Shown: positions 52,601 to 60,945, numbered from the stretch's first letter. The stretch is DNA of 64,000 nucleotides from JAVVHH01 sp965199585 (GCA_965199585.1 CBDASI010000002.1:2542001-2606000), one strand, 5' to 3'. Program-made: numbers and translations. The notes: generated by a model not told the origin, from the letters alone.

Positions 52601-54163
52601 TCGACGCCGGGGGTGACATTGATCAGCCCGCCGCCGCACCACGACATCTATTCGATCGAGGACCTGGCGCAGCTCATCTACGACCTCAAGCAGATCAATC
52701 CGGAGGCGACGGTCTGCGTGAAGCTGGTGTCGCGCAGCGGCATCGGCACGATCGCGGCCGGCGTGGCGAAGGCCAAGGCGGACGCGATCCTGATCAGCGG
52801 CCACTCGGGCGGCACGGGCGCGAGCCCGCAAAGCTCGGTGAAATACGCCGGGTTGCCCTGGGAGATGGGGTTGTCGGAGGCGCATCAGGTGCTGATGCTC
52901 AACCGGCTGCGGCATCGGGTGAAGCTGCGGACGGATGGCGGGCTCAAGACCGGGCGCGACGTGGTGATCGCGGCGATGCTTGGCGCCGAGGAGTTCGGCA
53001 TCGGCACGGCGAGCCTAGTGGCGATGGGCTGCATCATGGTGCGGCAGTGCCACTCCAACACGTGCCCGGTGGGCGTGTGTACGCAGGACGAGGAGCTCAG
53101 GCAGAAATTCGAGGGATCGCCGGAGAAGGTGATCAACCTGTTCAGCTTCATCGCCGAGGACGTGCGGCACATCCTGGCGTCGCTGGGCGTGCGACGGCTG
53201 GTGGACGTGATCGGCCGGACGGACATGCTGGCGCAGGTGAGCCGGGGGTCCGAACTGCTGGACGATCTCGACCTCAACCCGCTGCTGGCGCAGGCCGATC
53301 CCGGGCCGCATCCACGCTACTTCAACCAAGACGGCCGCAACGAGGTGCCGGAGACGCTGGACGCGCAGATGATCGCGGACTCCGTGCCGGTGTTCGAGCG
53401 CGGCGAGAAGATGCAACTTCAGTACACGATCCGGAACACGCACCGGGCGATCGGGACGAAGTTGTCATCGAAGATCACGCGGGCCTACGGGATGACCGGG
53501 CTGCAGCCCGCGCACATCACGGTGCGGCTGCGCGGAACGGCAGGCCAATCCCTGGGCGCGTTCGCGGTGCAGGGGTTGAAGCTCGAGGTGATCGGCGACG
53601 CCAACGACTACGTCGGCAAGGGGCTGTCCGGGGCCACGATCGTGGTGCGGCTGGCGCCGAGTTCGGCGCTGGTGAGCCAGGACAACACCATCATAGGCAA
53701 CACTTGCCTTTACGGCGCCACCGCCGGCGAGCTGTTCGCGGCGGGGCAGGCGGGCGAGCGGTTCGCGGTGCGCAACTCCGGAGCCACGGCGGTGGTGGAG
53801 GGCTGCGGCAGCAACGGGTGCGAGTACATGACTGGCGGGACGGTGGTGTCGCTCGGCGCGGTCGGTGACAATTTCGGCGCCGGGTTCACGGGCGGCCAGG
53901 CGTTCATCTTCGACGCCGACGGCACGTTCGAGCATCGCATCAATCCGGACACGCTGCTGTGGCAGCGGGTCGAGCACCCGCATTGGGCCGAGATGCTGCG
54001 CGGGCTGGTGGAGCGGCATGTGGCGGAAACGAATAGCCGCTATGCTGCGAACATGTTGGTGGATTGGGGACGGATACTGCCGCAGTTCTGGCAGGTGGTG
54101 CCGAAGGAATACGCCAAATACTTACCGGTGCCGATGGTGGAGAGCACCGCACTGCGGGCTTAG
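49637..54163 (+). CDS. gltB: Glutamate synthase (NADPH) large subunit
   Basis: A 1508-residue GOGAT alpha subunit that makes two glutamates from glutamine and 2-oxoglutarate, the main ammonium assimilation route with glutamine synthetase. A 31-residue propeptide precedes the catalytic Cys32 (EHDACGVGLV) of the class II amidotransferase domain. The central domain and the FMN-binding synthase domain follow (GHSGGTGASPQSSVKYAGLP; KLRTDGGLKTGRDVVIAAML). A 3Fe-4S cluster is bound by Cys1132, Cys1138 and Cys1143. The beta-helix GXGXG domain is C-terminal (YDVGKG-like ANDYVGKGLSGATI). An ATG at 49652 is an alternative start. Confidence 0.97.
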   Translation: MESADMNYVADWNDNVARLQGTYDASQEHDACGVGLVAALDGKRRRDVVEAGIEALRAVWHRGAVDADGKTGDGAGIHLEIPYDFFLAAIQHSGHKVDPAHALAVGMVFLPKTDLGAQERCRQIVETEILHFGYGIYGWRQVPIDVGVIGEKANATRPEIEQIMINGGNVDPARFERDLYVIRRRIEKQAIAAQVAELYLCSLSCRSIIYKGMFLAASLTDFYPDLLDNRFISRFAIYHQRYSTNTFPTWRLAQPFRMLAHNGEINTLSGNVNWMKSHETRLAAGELDAYIEDVKPVVQAGSSDTATLDQVFELLVRAGRDAPMTKALTIPASVGQDATMKKSHADMFLYCNAVMEPWDGPAAIAATDGRWVIGGLDRNGLRPLRYTITTNDLLVVGSESGMVKFSETEVVAKGRVGPGQTIGVDLDNAKFYTDDAMKDLLASRQNYGDWVKRIAEIDQVIKTDAPEPVLYTGGDLRRRQLAVGTTHEELEMILHPMVEDSQEAVGSMGDDTPVAVLSERYRGLHNFFRQAFAQVTNPPIDSLRETRVMSLKTRLGNLGNVLDEDSGQCDLLQLESPVLSTAEFAAMVATMGQAACRVDCCFPVADGETGLRAGIERIRREAEEGVRAGCMHVILSDENQGPERAAIPMILATAAVHTHLVRQSLRTFTSLNVRSAECLDTHYFAVLIGVGATTVNAYLAQEGIADRQARGLFGSLSLKEAVKHYKKAVDKGLLKVMSKIGISVLSSYRGGYNFEAIGLSRALVGEFFPGMQSRISGIGLSGIARKVLALHEAAWLSDSTVLPVGGVYKFRQKGEVHAFEGKLIHTLQTAVATDSFETYRRYADGVRRQKPVALRDLLDFKFDGVTAISVDEVESITEIRKRLLAPGISLGALSPEAHETLSIAMNRIGSRSNSGEGGEDPERATPRPGGDNANSAIKQISSGRFGVTAEYLNACREIEIKVAQGAKPGEGGQLPGFKVTGLIARLRHSTPGVTLISPPPHHDIYSIEDLAQLIYDLKQINPEATVCVKLVSRSGIGTIAAGVAKAKADAILISGHSGGTGASPQSSVKYAGLPWEMGLSEAHQVLMLNRLRHRVKLRTDGGLKTGRDVVIAAMLGAEEFGIGTASLVAMGCIMVRQCHSNTCPVGVCTQDEELRQKFEGSPEKVINLFSFIAEDVRHILASLGVRRLVDVIGRTDMLAQVSRGSELLDDLDLNPLLAQADPGPHPRYFNQDGRNEVPETLDAQMIADSVPVFERGEKMQLQYTIRNTHRAIGTKLSSKITRAYGMTGLQPAHITVRLRGTAGQSLGAFAVQGLKLEVIGDANDYVGKGLSGATIVVRLAPSSALVSQDNTIIGNTCLYGATAGELFAAGQAGERFAVRNSGATAVVEGCGSNGCEYMTGGTVVSLGAVGDNFGAGFTGGQAFIFDADGTFEHRINPDTLLWQRVEHPHWAEMLRGLVERHVAETNSRYAANMLVDWGRILPQFWQVVPKEYAKYLPVPMVESTALRA

Positions 54164-54214
54164 AAGAGGGCGCGGCGGATTGGCGAGCATGGCGCATGGT
54201 GCGATAAGCCTGCG

Positions 54215-54886
54215 ATGCGCTTGCTCTACCATCTTCCGCTGTCGCCCTTTGCTCGGAAGGTAAGGCTCGTCCTCGCCGAGAAGCGGCTGCCGTTCGAACT
54301 GCAGGTCGAGAAGGTGTGGCAGCGGCGGCCGGAATATCTGGCGCTAAACGCGGCCGCTACCGTGCCGACCCTGGTCGACGAGGATGGCCTCGCCGTGGCC
54401 GATTCGGCTGTGATCTGTGAGTATCTGGAAGAGGCCTACCCGGAGGCGCCGGCGCTACTGCCCCGGAGCATGCCGGAGCGGGTCGAGGCACGACGCCTCG
54501 TGGCCTGGTTCGACGGTAAGTTCGCCGGCGACGTGTCGCGCAATCTGCTCGGCGAGAAGTTCATGAAGCGGGTGCTGGGGCACGGCAATCCGGATGCGGG
54601 CGCGTTGCGGGCCGGCTACGCCAACCTGCGGCACCATATCGAATACATTGGCTGGCTTGCCGAGACCCGGCGTTGGCTGGCGGGCGACGAATTGAGCCTG
54701 GCGGATTTCGCGGCGGCGGGACATCTGTCGGCGCTCGATTTCGCGTCCGACGTGGATTGGTCGATCTCGGAGCCGGCGCGGGACTGGTATGCCCGCGTCA
54801 AATCACGGCCGAGCTTCCGTCCGTTGCTGCAGGACCAGGTACCGGGGGTGCTTCCCCCGGCGCATTACACGAACCTGGATTTTTAG
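54215..54886 (+). CDS. Glutathione S-transferase family protein
   Basis: A 223-residue protein with an N-terminal thioredoxin-fold domain (MRLLYHLPLSPFARKVRLVL; the Ser-Pro-Phe site replaces Cys-Pro-Phe) and cis-Pro segment AATVPTLVDEDG with glutathione-binding DSAVICEYLEEAYP. The C-terminal helical domain (~90-223) contains LAGDELSLADFAAAGHLSAL, the N-capping box of GSTs. The substrate is unknown. It lies 51 bases after gltB and its stop overlaps the stop of the convergent DUF1127 gene. Confidence 0.9.
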   Translation: MRLLYHLPLSPFARKVRLVLAEKRLPFELQVEKVWQRRPEYLALNAAATVPTLVDEDGLAVADSAVICEYLEEAYPEAPALLPRSMPERVEARRLVAWFDGKFAGDVSRNLLGEKFMKRVLGHGNPDAGALRAGYANLRHHIEYIGWLAETRRWLAGDELSLADFAAAGHLSALDFASDVDWSISEPARDWYARVKSRPSFRPLLQDQVPGVLPPAHYTNLDF

Positions 54887-55092
54887 CCGCGGCGGTAGGT
54901 GCCGTTGGCGACATCGGCGATGTCGGAGTGCATCAGGCCGAGGTCGGCCAGTTCGCGGCTGCTCATGTGCGACAGCTCATCGCGGATGCGGGCCTGCTCC
55001 TGATTACGCTCGAGGAAGCTGATCATCCGCCAGAACAGCGAGAAGATCGGCGCGGGCGCGGGTAGGACCCGGGTAGAAGTCGTGGTCGTCAT
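54883..55092 (-). CDS. DUF1127 small protein
   Basis: A 69-residue protein. The C-terminal ~40 residues (RIRDELSHMSSRELADLGLM then HSDIADVA) are the DUF1127 (YjiS-like) motif R-x-x-L-x-x-L-[SD]-x-R-x-L-x-D-[IL]-G. These small basic proteins are widespread in alphaproteobacteria; some act on RNA or in phosphate and carbon regulation, but this one is uncharacterised. The ATG at 55092 has a clear GGAGG site (55100-55104). A short hairpin (TGCCCG/CGGGCA, 55113-55128) lies in its leader. It sits downstream of gltA on the same strand. Confidence 0.85.
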   Translation of the reverse strand: MTTTTSTRVLPAPAPIFSLFWRMISFLERNQEQARIRDELSHMSSRELADLGLMHSDIADVANGTYRRG

Positions 55093-55225
55093 CGAAAAAA
55101 CCTCCTGAAGGATGCCCGATTGCGGGCAGACTGTGGAGGACGCTTCCCATGCTCGATAAGATGACACTGACGAGGCTGGAGACAAGACCCGATTTGCTGC
55201 ACTGCACAAAACGCGGGAGCAGCGC

Positions 55226-55260
55226 GGCATCTCGGCAACAAGCTATGTTGCCGAAATGCC
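55226..55260 (-). terminator. Hairpin downstream of gltA
   Basis: GGCATCTCGGCAACA and TGTTGCCGAAATGCC form a 15-bp stem with one mismatch and a 5-base loop, starting 10 bases after the gltA stop. No T run follows on the minus strand, so it may stabilise the gltA 3' end rather than act as a classical terminator. The other 130 bases to the DUF1127 start hold its leader. Confidence 0.55.
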
Positions 55261-55270
55261 GATTTGATGA

Positions 55271-56575
55271 CTACCGTTGATCCATGGCGACGTAATCGCG
55301 CTGCGGTGAGCCGATATAGAGCTGACGCGGACGGCCGATGCGCTGGCTCGGATCCTCGATCATCTCCTTCCACTGGCTGATCCAGCCAACGGTGCGGGCG
55401 ACGGCGAACAGCACGGTGAACATCGAGGTCGGGAATCCCATCGCCTTGAGGATGATGCCCGAGTAGAAGTCGACGTTCGGGTATAGCTTCTTGCTGATAA
55501 AGTATTCGTCGTGCAGGGCGATCCGCTCCAACTCGAGCGCGAGATCCAGCGTCTTGTCGTCCTTGATGCCGAGCTCCTTCAGCACCTCGTGACAGGTCTG
55601 CTGCATGATCTTCGCGCGTGGGTCGTAGTTCTTGTAGACCCGATGGCCGAAGCCCATCAGCTTCACTTTGCTGTTCTTGTCCTTGACCTTCTCCATGAAG
55701 GCCGGGATGTGCGACACGTCGCCGATCTCGTCGAGCATCTTGAGCACGGCCTCGTTGGCGCCGCCATGGGCGGGGCCCCACAGACTGGCGATCCCGGCGG
55801 CGATGCAGGCGAATGGGTTCGCACCGGTCGAGCCGGCGAGGCGCACGGTCGACGTGCTGGCGTTCTGCTCATGGTCGGCATGGAGCGTGAAGATGCGGTC
55901 CATGGCGCGCTCGAGCACCGGGCTGACCTCGTAGTGCTCGGCCGGCACCGCGTTGATCATGTGCAGGAAGTTGGCGGCGTAGCTGAGGTCGTTGCGCGGA
56001 TACACGAAAGGCTGGCCGACCGAGTATTTGTAGGCCCAGGCGGCGATGGTCGGCAGCTTGGCGATCAGGCGGAAGGCGCTGATGCGGCGGTGTTCCGGGT
56101 TATTGATGTCCAGGCTGTCGTGGTAGAAGGCCGAGAGCGCGCCGACGACGCCGCAGATGATCGCCATCGGATGCGCATCGCGGCGGAAGCCGTTGTAGAA
56201 GCTGCGCAGCTGCTCGTGCAGCATGGTGTGGCGCATGACGCCGTGCTCGAATTCCAGCTCCTGCGCCTTGTTCGGCAACTCGCCGTTCAGCAGCAGGTAG
56301 GCAACTTCGAGGAAGGTGGACTTTTCAGCCAGCTGCTCGATTGGATAGCCGCGATAGAGCAGGACGCCCTCGTCGCCATCGATATAGGTGATCTTGCTCT
56401 CGCACGCGGCGGTCATGCCGTAGCCGGGGTCGTAGGTGAAGATGCCGAGCTGGGCGTAGAGCTTGCTGATGTCGGCGACCGACGGGCCGATGGTGCCGCT
56501 TCGCATCGGCAGCGCCAACGATTGGTTGGTGCCGTCCATCGTCAGGGTGACGTTAGTTTTTGCAGGGGCGTCCAT
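55271..56575 (-). CDS. gltA: Citrate synthase (type II)
   Basis: A 434-residue enzyme that condenses oxaloacetate with acetyl-CoA at the entry of the TCA cycle. The length and N-terminal domain (ALPMRSGTIGPSVADISKLY) mark the hexameric, often NADH-sensitive type II form. Active-site segments are ASTSTVRLAGSTGANPFACI, LWGPAHGGANEAVLKMLDEI (catalytic His), MGFGHRVYKNYDPRAKIM (second His/Arg) and NVDFYSGIILKAMGFP (catalytic Asp). It is monocistronic by appearance, with a hairpin downstream and about 60 bases upstream to the SNase-like gene. Confidence 0.97.
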   Translation of the reverse strand: MDAPAKTNVTLTMDGTNQSLALPMRSGTIGPSVADISKLYAQLGIFTYDPGYGMTAACESKITYIDGDEGVLLYRGYPIEQLAEKSTFLEVAYLLLNGELPNKAQELEFEHGVMRHTMLHEQLRSFYNGFRRDAHPMAIICGVVGALSAFYHDSLDINNPEHRRISAFRLIAKLPTIAAWAYKYSVGQPFVYPRNDLSYAANFLHMINAVPAEHYEVSPVLERAMDRIFTLHADHEQNASTSTVRLAGSTGANPFACIAAGIASLWGPAHGGANEAVLKMLDEIGDVSHIPAFMEKVKDKNSKVKLMGFGHRVYKNYDPRAKIMQQTCHEVLKELGIKDDKTLDLALELERIALHDEYFISKKLYPNVDFYSGIILKAMGFPTSMFTVLFAVARTVGWISQWKEMIEDPSQRIGRPRQLYIGSPQRDYVAMDQR

Positions 56576-56622
56576 CGGATGGTCCTATCTGATCGTAGGC
56601 TAAATTAAGGCGCTGTTCCCCA

Positions 56623-56641
56623 ACTAGGCAACCTGCCTAGT
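56623..56641 (-). terminator. Hairpin overlapping the stop of the SNase-like gene
   Basis: ACTAGGCA (56623-56630) pairs perfectly with TGCCTAGT (56634-56641) around a 3-base loop. The TAG stop (56637-56639) of the SNase-like gene lies within the stem. It may separate this gene from gltA, which begins about 48 bases downstream on the same strand. Confidence 0.5.
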
Positions 56642-57233
56642 GCACTGCAACATCGGCCCACAGCCCGGCCCGCTGCCGGCGAGCGCGCAGTTCGAGGTCC
56701 GCCAGTTCCGGCGCGCCGGGCTGCGCGCGGGCCCAGCCACTGGCCACGATAGCGCGAGATAGGTCGGTGCCGCTGGCGTTACAGTCGGCATAGGGCCGGC
56801 CTGCCGCGTCATGATCCTTCAGTGAACACTCGACCCGGCGGCCGCGCACCAGGCCCGCGAGCGCCGTCGTCGCCGCTCCGCCGCAATCCATCCCGTCAAG
56901 GCACCGGTCGCCGCGGTCCGGCGCCTCGACGCCGCGAAGGCGGATCACGTGACCGTCCAGCCGCAGCGTGTCGCCATCGATGATCGCGATGTTGTGCGCT
57001 TCGGCGGCGACATGGGTCAGCGGTGGGGCGGCGTGCCCGAACAGGTCGGACGACAGCGCGGTGACGGCGAGGGCGGCGGTCCCGGCGAGACCGATCGTGA
57101 CGCCAAGGAGCCTGCGGCCGATCGGAAGGCGGCGTGCCGCGCTGCCGCGGAAGATGCGGCGAGGCGGCTTCAATGGAGTGCCGTGCTGTTGCGCATGATG
57201 CTGCCTACCGGCTGGGTTCCGTCGACGCAACAC
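56637..57233 (-). CDS. Membrane-anchored staphylococcal-nuclease-like protein
   Basis: About 198 residues: a basic N-terminus, one hydrophobic helix (LLGVTIGLAGTAALAVTAL) and an SNase-like domain (AIIDGDTLRLDGHVIRLRGV then EAPDRGD; later LVRGRRVECSLKDHDAAGRP). The DGDT metal-binding segment and the Arg of IRLRG are present. The usual G-I-D-A-P-E motif reads G-V-E-A-P-D, and the second catalytic Arg region is altered, so activity is uncertain. There is no ATG; GTG 57233 or TTG 57173 are possible starts. The frame continues under the CHAD gene upstream, but that part looks non-coding. Confidence 0.6.
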   Translation of the reverse strand: MLRRRNPAGRQHHAQQHGTPLKPPRRIFRGSAARRLPIGRRLLGVTIGLAGTAALAVTALSSDLFGHAAPPLTHVAAEAHNIAIIDGDTLRLDGHVIRLRGVEAPDRGDRCLDGMDCGGAATTALAGLVRGRRVECSLKDHDAAGRPYADCNASGTDLSRAIVASGWARAQPGAPELADLELRARRQRAGLWADVAVH

Positions 57234-57246
57234 AAAGACGGCATCA

Positions 57247-58779
57247 TTAGGTCCAGAACGGGGCGGCCCGCTTGAAGCGTTTCCAGTTTGCCTCGATGCG
57301 CGCGCGGGCCGGAAGGGCGGCGGCGGCGGCCATGCCGTCGACCACGCCGCCGGCATAACCGCGCCCGATGCGCCCGAGCTGGGCCAGGAGCAGCCCGGCG
57401 GTCGCCGTGTCGTTCAGCGTGCCAAGTTCTTCCTGCAACGACGATAGGCGGCGGAGGAACGGCTTGGTGTATCGGGCCGGAAAGGCCGGCGCGAAGAACT
57501 CGGCGGCGTAGCGCAGGCGCTTACAGTCCTTACGGAGCTCGTGCAGCGCCTCGATCGGCAGCGACGCCAGGCCTCGTGCCCGGCGACGGACTCGCTTGAG
57601 GTGACGGCTCAGCACGGTGGCGGCGAACGTCGCGGTCGGCGAGTGCAGCAGCGGGTCGGGCGACGGCGTGCGTTGCCAGGGCATGAGCGCCGCGGCGGCG
57701 GCGAGATCGACGGTCATCAGGCGAAAGGCCGGGTCGGCCAGATAGCCGTCCAGTCCGGCATAGGCGGCCTCCCGCTGACGCGCGGCGGCGCGGAGCAGGG
57801 ATGCGACACGGGCATCGCCGGGCTTGGCCTGGGATAGGGCGCGCCCTGTGCCGGCGAGGAACACGTCCCAATCACGCGCGGCGCCCAAGGTGTCGGCGCA
57901 CTGTGTTACGGCGATCTTCACGGCGGTGAGTTCGGGACATGCGGCCGGACGGTAGAGCGAGAGGGCGGAGCGCAGGCGCCGGGTGGCGACGCGGGCCTGG
58001 TGGATGGCTTCCGGCTGCCGGAAGCGGCGGAAGTCGTCGGTCCAGTGCAGCAGGACGTCGAGCAAGTGGCTGATGACGGTGGCGAGCCCATCACCCACGG
58101 TGGCCTCGCCGTCGAGGGCGGGAGCGCCGAGATGCCGCGCGGGGAACGCCGTACCAGCGGCCACCGCGAAAGCTTCGCATGCGAGGCTGGCCCGTGGAAC
58201 CGCCAGGCCAAGGGGGGCTAGAGCCGGCAACAACGCCGCCAGGGCGACGGGTGGCCCAGTCAAAGCGACGCGACAAGCGGGCCGGGTCTCAACCACGCCG
58301 CGGACCTCGCCGTGCAGGACGGCGACCGCGACGTCGCCGGCGCGGTAGGCGCGGAGCCGGCCATCGAAGGCGCTGACCGGCACGACGTCGAACGGAATGC
58401 TGCCGACCGACGCGTCGGCCTCGGCGAGCGAGGCCAGATCGTCGGCGCGGGCGAGCGGCGGCGGCGGGGCGCAGGCGGGCCAGTCGTGTCGCCCGTCGGG
58501 CGCAAGGCGGTCGAGCTGCCATGCCGCTCCGTCCCGGAACAGGCTCAGGTTCCGGCCGGCGATGCCGTGCTCGGCATCGTCATGCCAGAGCAGACGGGTC
58601 GGCAAGCCGGGGCCCGTGCGGCTCATGCCGGGAAGGCGGGCCAGCGCGGTCAGATCGCTCGGCGCGAGGGTGAATTCCAGCGTGACGGCCGGGTCGGAGG
58701 AAAGTCTCTGGCTGGACTGCGCTTCAGCCGCTGCCGGTGGCGCGAGGAGGGTCGTCTCGCCGCCGGCATCCAGGGTCAC
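57247..58779 (-). CDS. CYTH-like and CHAD domain protein
   Basis: A 510-residue protein with an N-terminal CYTH-like region (~1-195) and a C-terminal CHAD domain (~215-510). CYTH enzymes hydrolyse inorganic triphosphate, needing an E-x-E-x-K motif; here the start reads TLEFTLAP, so only one Glu is in place and Lys is missing. The CHAD part is well conserved: EAIHQARVATRRLRSALSLY with the His-x3-Arg-x-Arg-x-Arg pattern and LHELRKDCKRLRYAAEFF as the second helical repeat. CHAD domains bind polyphosphate. The GTG start at 58779 overlaps the sixA stop as GTGA. An Arg-His-rich pocket plus a degenerate CYTH suggests binding rather than hydrolysis. Confidence 0.82.
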   Translation of the reverse strand: MTLDAGGETTLLAPPAAAEAQSSQRLSSDPAVTLEFTLAPSDLTALARLPGMSRTGPGLPTRLLWHDDAEHGIAGRNLSLFRDGAAWQLDRLAPDGRHDWPACAPPPPLARADDLASLAEADASVGSIPFDVVPVSAFDGRLRAYRAGDVAVAVLHGEVRGVVETRPACRVALTGPPVALAALLPALAPLGLAVPRASLACEAFAVAAGTAFPARHLGAPALDGEATVGDGLATVISHLLDVLLHWTDDFRRFRQPEAIHQARVATRRLRSALSLYRPAACPELTAVKIAVTQCADTLGAARDWDVFLAGTGRALSQAKPGDARVASLLRAAARQREAAYAGLDGYLADPAFRLMTVDLAAAAALMPWQRTPSPDPLLHSPTATFAATVLSRHLKRVRRRARGLASLPIEALHELRKDCKRLRYAAEFFAPAFPARYTKPFLRRLSSLQEELGTLNDTATAGLLLAQLGRIGRGYAGGVVDGMAAAAALPARARIEANWKRFKRAAPFWT

Positions 58780-59327
58780 TCGGGATCGCTCGCATGTTCG
58801 GCGGCGAAATCGCGCGGGCACAGGAAGCGGACTAGGCGACCGCCGCCTCTACCGAGCCCTTGCCAGGGACCGTTGACGGTGAACTCGCTCAGCGCGCCGG
58901 ACGGGTATCCGTCGGCCAGGCGGCGGAAATCGGCGTTGGCGTAATTCTCGTCGAGCGCTTGCGGGCCGACCAGGGTGATGGCGAGCTCGTGGATGCCCGG
59001 GTTATGGGCGATGACCAGCAGACTGCGGACGGTCTCCTTGACCGTGTGGATCGTGTCGAGCAGGGCCGGGACGGAAGCGTTGTAGAGGGTCTCCATGCGG
59101 TCGACGAGCGGGGTGTCGGCCCATGGCTCGAGCGCTTCCAGCGTCTGCAGCGTGCGGACCGAGCTCGACACCAGCACGAGGTCGGGCGCCAGGCCGAGGC
59201 GCTCCATCGCGTCGCGCATCGTCGCCGCCGCGCGTCGGCCGCGCGGATTGAGCGGGCGCTCATGATCGGGCAGCTCGCGATCGTCCCAGGAGGACTTGGC
59301 GTGCCGCAGGAGGAGGAGCTGGCGCAT
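58776..59327 (-). CDS. sixA: SixA-type phosphohistidine phosphatase
   Basis: A 183-residue histidine phosphatase-fold enzyme. The catalytic RH motif is at residues 8-9 (LLLLRHAKSSWDD), the second catalytic His is in SLLVIAHNPGIHELA, and Arg in SSVRTLQTL completes the site. In E. coli SixA removes phosphate from phosphohistidine in PTS-Ntr or histidine phosphotransfer proteins. The gene is translationally coupled to the CHAD gene, which suggests phosphate or polyphosphate metabolism as a shared theme; that is inference. It is divergent from the photolyase gene with about 80 bases between starts. Confidence 0.9.
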   Translation of the reverse strand: MRQLLLLRHAKSSWDDRELPDHERPLNPRGRRAAATMRDAMERLGLAPDLVLVSSSVRTLQTLEALEPWADTPLVDRMETLYNASVPALLDTIHTVKETVRSLLVIAHNPGIHELAITLVGPQALDENYANADFRRLADGYPSGALSEFTVNGPWQGLGRGGGRLVRFLCPRDFAAEHASDPE

Positions 59328-59406
59328 GAAGCGAGTCTGCCCGTCCGCGCGGTGGGCCGCAAGTAAGCTGCCTTGTGCGCCGGCGGGTTGTGACCAATTC
59401 GTGGGG

Positions 59407-60945
59407 ATGGGAACGTTACGAATGGTCCTCGGCGACCAGTGCAGCCGCAGCCTGAGCGCGCTCGAGGATCTCGACCCGGCGCAGGACCGGGTTCTGATGG
59501 CCGAGGTGATGGCCGAATGCACCTACGTGAAGCATCATCCCAAGAAGATCGTGCTGGTGCTGTCGGCGATGCGGCATTTCGCGGCCGCCCTCGAAGCCCG
59601 CGGAATTAAGGTCGACTACATTCGGCTCGACGATCCGGACAATACCGGCACGCTGAAGGGGGAAATGCTGCGCGCCGTCGCACGGCACAAGCCTGACCGC
59701 GTCGTGTTGACCGAGCCCGGCGAGTGGCGGCTGCTGGACGACATGCGCCGCTGGCACGACGAGATCGGATTGGAAGTCGACATCCGCGACGACACGCGAT
59801 TCATGGGGCGGATTACCGAGTTCCTGGCCTGGGCACGCGGGCGGGCAGGCATCCGGATGGAGTTCTTCTACCGCGAGATGCGAAAGCGCTACGGCATCCT
59901 GATGGATGACGGGCAGCCCGAGGGCGGCAAATGGAACTACGATCCGGAGAACCGCAAGCCGCTGCCCAAGAAGCTCTCGGTGCCGGAGACGCCGCGTTTC
60001 GAGCCGGACGAGACGACGCAGGCGGTGATGGCGATGGTTGCCGAGCGGTTCGGCGGCCATTTCGGCAACGTAGACGGCTTCGCCCTGCCCGTCACGGCGC
60101 AGGCGGCGCAGGTGGCGCTGGCCGACTTCATCGAGCACCGGCTGCCGCAGTTCGGCGACTGGCAGGACACGATGAAGACGGGCGAGCCTGCGCTGTTCCA
60201 TGCGCTGATCTCGACCTCGATGAACACCGGGCTGCTGTTGCCGGAGGAGGTGTGTCGGGCCGCCGAAGCGGCCTACCGCGCCGGGGCGGCGCCTCTGAAC
60301 GCGGTGGAGGGCTTCATCCGTCAGATCATGGGATGGCGCGAGTTCGTGCGCGGCGTCTACTGGTGGAAGATGCCGGAGTACGGGCGGCTCAACGGGCTGC
60401 AGGCGACGCGAAAGCTGCCCTGGTTCTACTGGTCCGGCGAGACCGAGATGAACTGCCTGGCGCAATCGATCGGGCAGACCAAGGAGCATGCCTACGCGCA
60501 TCACATCCAGCGGCTGATGGTCATCGGCAATTTCGCCTTATTGGCGGGGTTGGATCCCGACGACGTCGATGAGTGGTACCTGATTGTGTATGCGGACGCT
60601 TATGAGTGGGTGGAGATGCCGAACGTGCGCGGGATGGCGCTGCACGGGGATGGCGGGCTGATGGGGTCAAAGCCCTATGCCGGCTCCGGGGCCTACATTA
60701 ATCGGATGAGCGATTATTGCCGGGGCTGCTCCTACGATGTGAAGGATGCCGTGGGCGAGCGGGCGTGTCCGTTCAACGCGCTGTATTGGGATTTCATGGC
60801 GCGGCATCGGGAGCGGTTCGCGCGCAACAATCGCATGGCCATGCCGATCCGGACGCTGGAGAAGATGGAGCCGGCCCGCGTCGCCGCGCTGCGCGGGCGG
60901 GCGGCGGATTTCCTGGCGCGGATGGATGCGGGGGAGATGGTGTGA
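59407..60945 (+). CDS. phrB: Iron-sulfur (6-4) photolyase/cryptochrome (PhrB/FeS-BCP type)
   Basis: A 512-residue flavoprotein of the FeS bacterial cryptochrome/photolyase family. Members repair UV (6-4) photoproducts and bind FAD, a ribolumazine antenna and a 4Fe-4S cluster. The N-terminal antenna domain begins LRMVLGDQCSRSLSALEDLD. Cluster cysteines are Cys350 (MNCLAQ), Cys438 and Cys441 (YCRGCSYDV) and Cys454 (ACPFN). This numbering equals that known for Agrobacterium PhrB and so supports the ATG at 59407. FAD-binding segments include RQIMGWREFVRGVYWWKMPE. The stop overlaps the next gene start as GTGA. Confidence 0.94.
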   Translation: MGTLRMVLGDQCSRSLSALEDLDPAQDRVLMAEVMAECTYVKHHPKKIVLVLSAMRHFAAALEARGIKVDYIRLDDPDNTGTLKGEMLRAVARHKPDRVVLTEPGEWRLLDDMRRWHDEIGLEVDIRDDTRFMGRITEFLAWARGRAGIRMEFFYREMRKRYGILMDDGQPEGGKWNYDPENRKPLPKKLSVPETPRFEPDETTQAVMAMVAERFGGHFGNVDGFALPVTAQAAQVALADFIEHRLPQFGDWQDTMKTGEPALFHALISTSMNTGLLLPEEVCRAAEAAYRAGAAPLNAVEGFIRQIMGWREFVRGVYWWKMPEYGRLNGLQATRKLPWFYWSGETEMNCLAQSIGQTKEHAYAHHIQRLMVIGNFALLAGLDPDDVDEWYLIVYADAYEWVEMPNVRGMALHGDGGLMGSKPYAGSGAYINRMSDYCRGCSYDVKDAVGERACPFNALYWDFMARHRERFARNNRMAMPIRTLEKMEPARVAALRGRAADFLARMDAGEMV

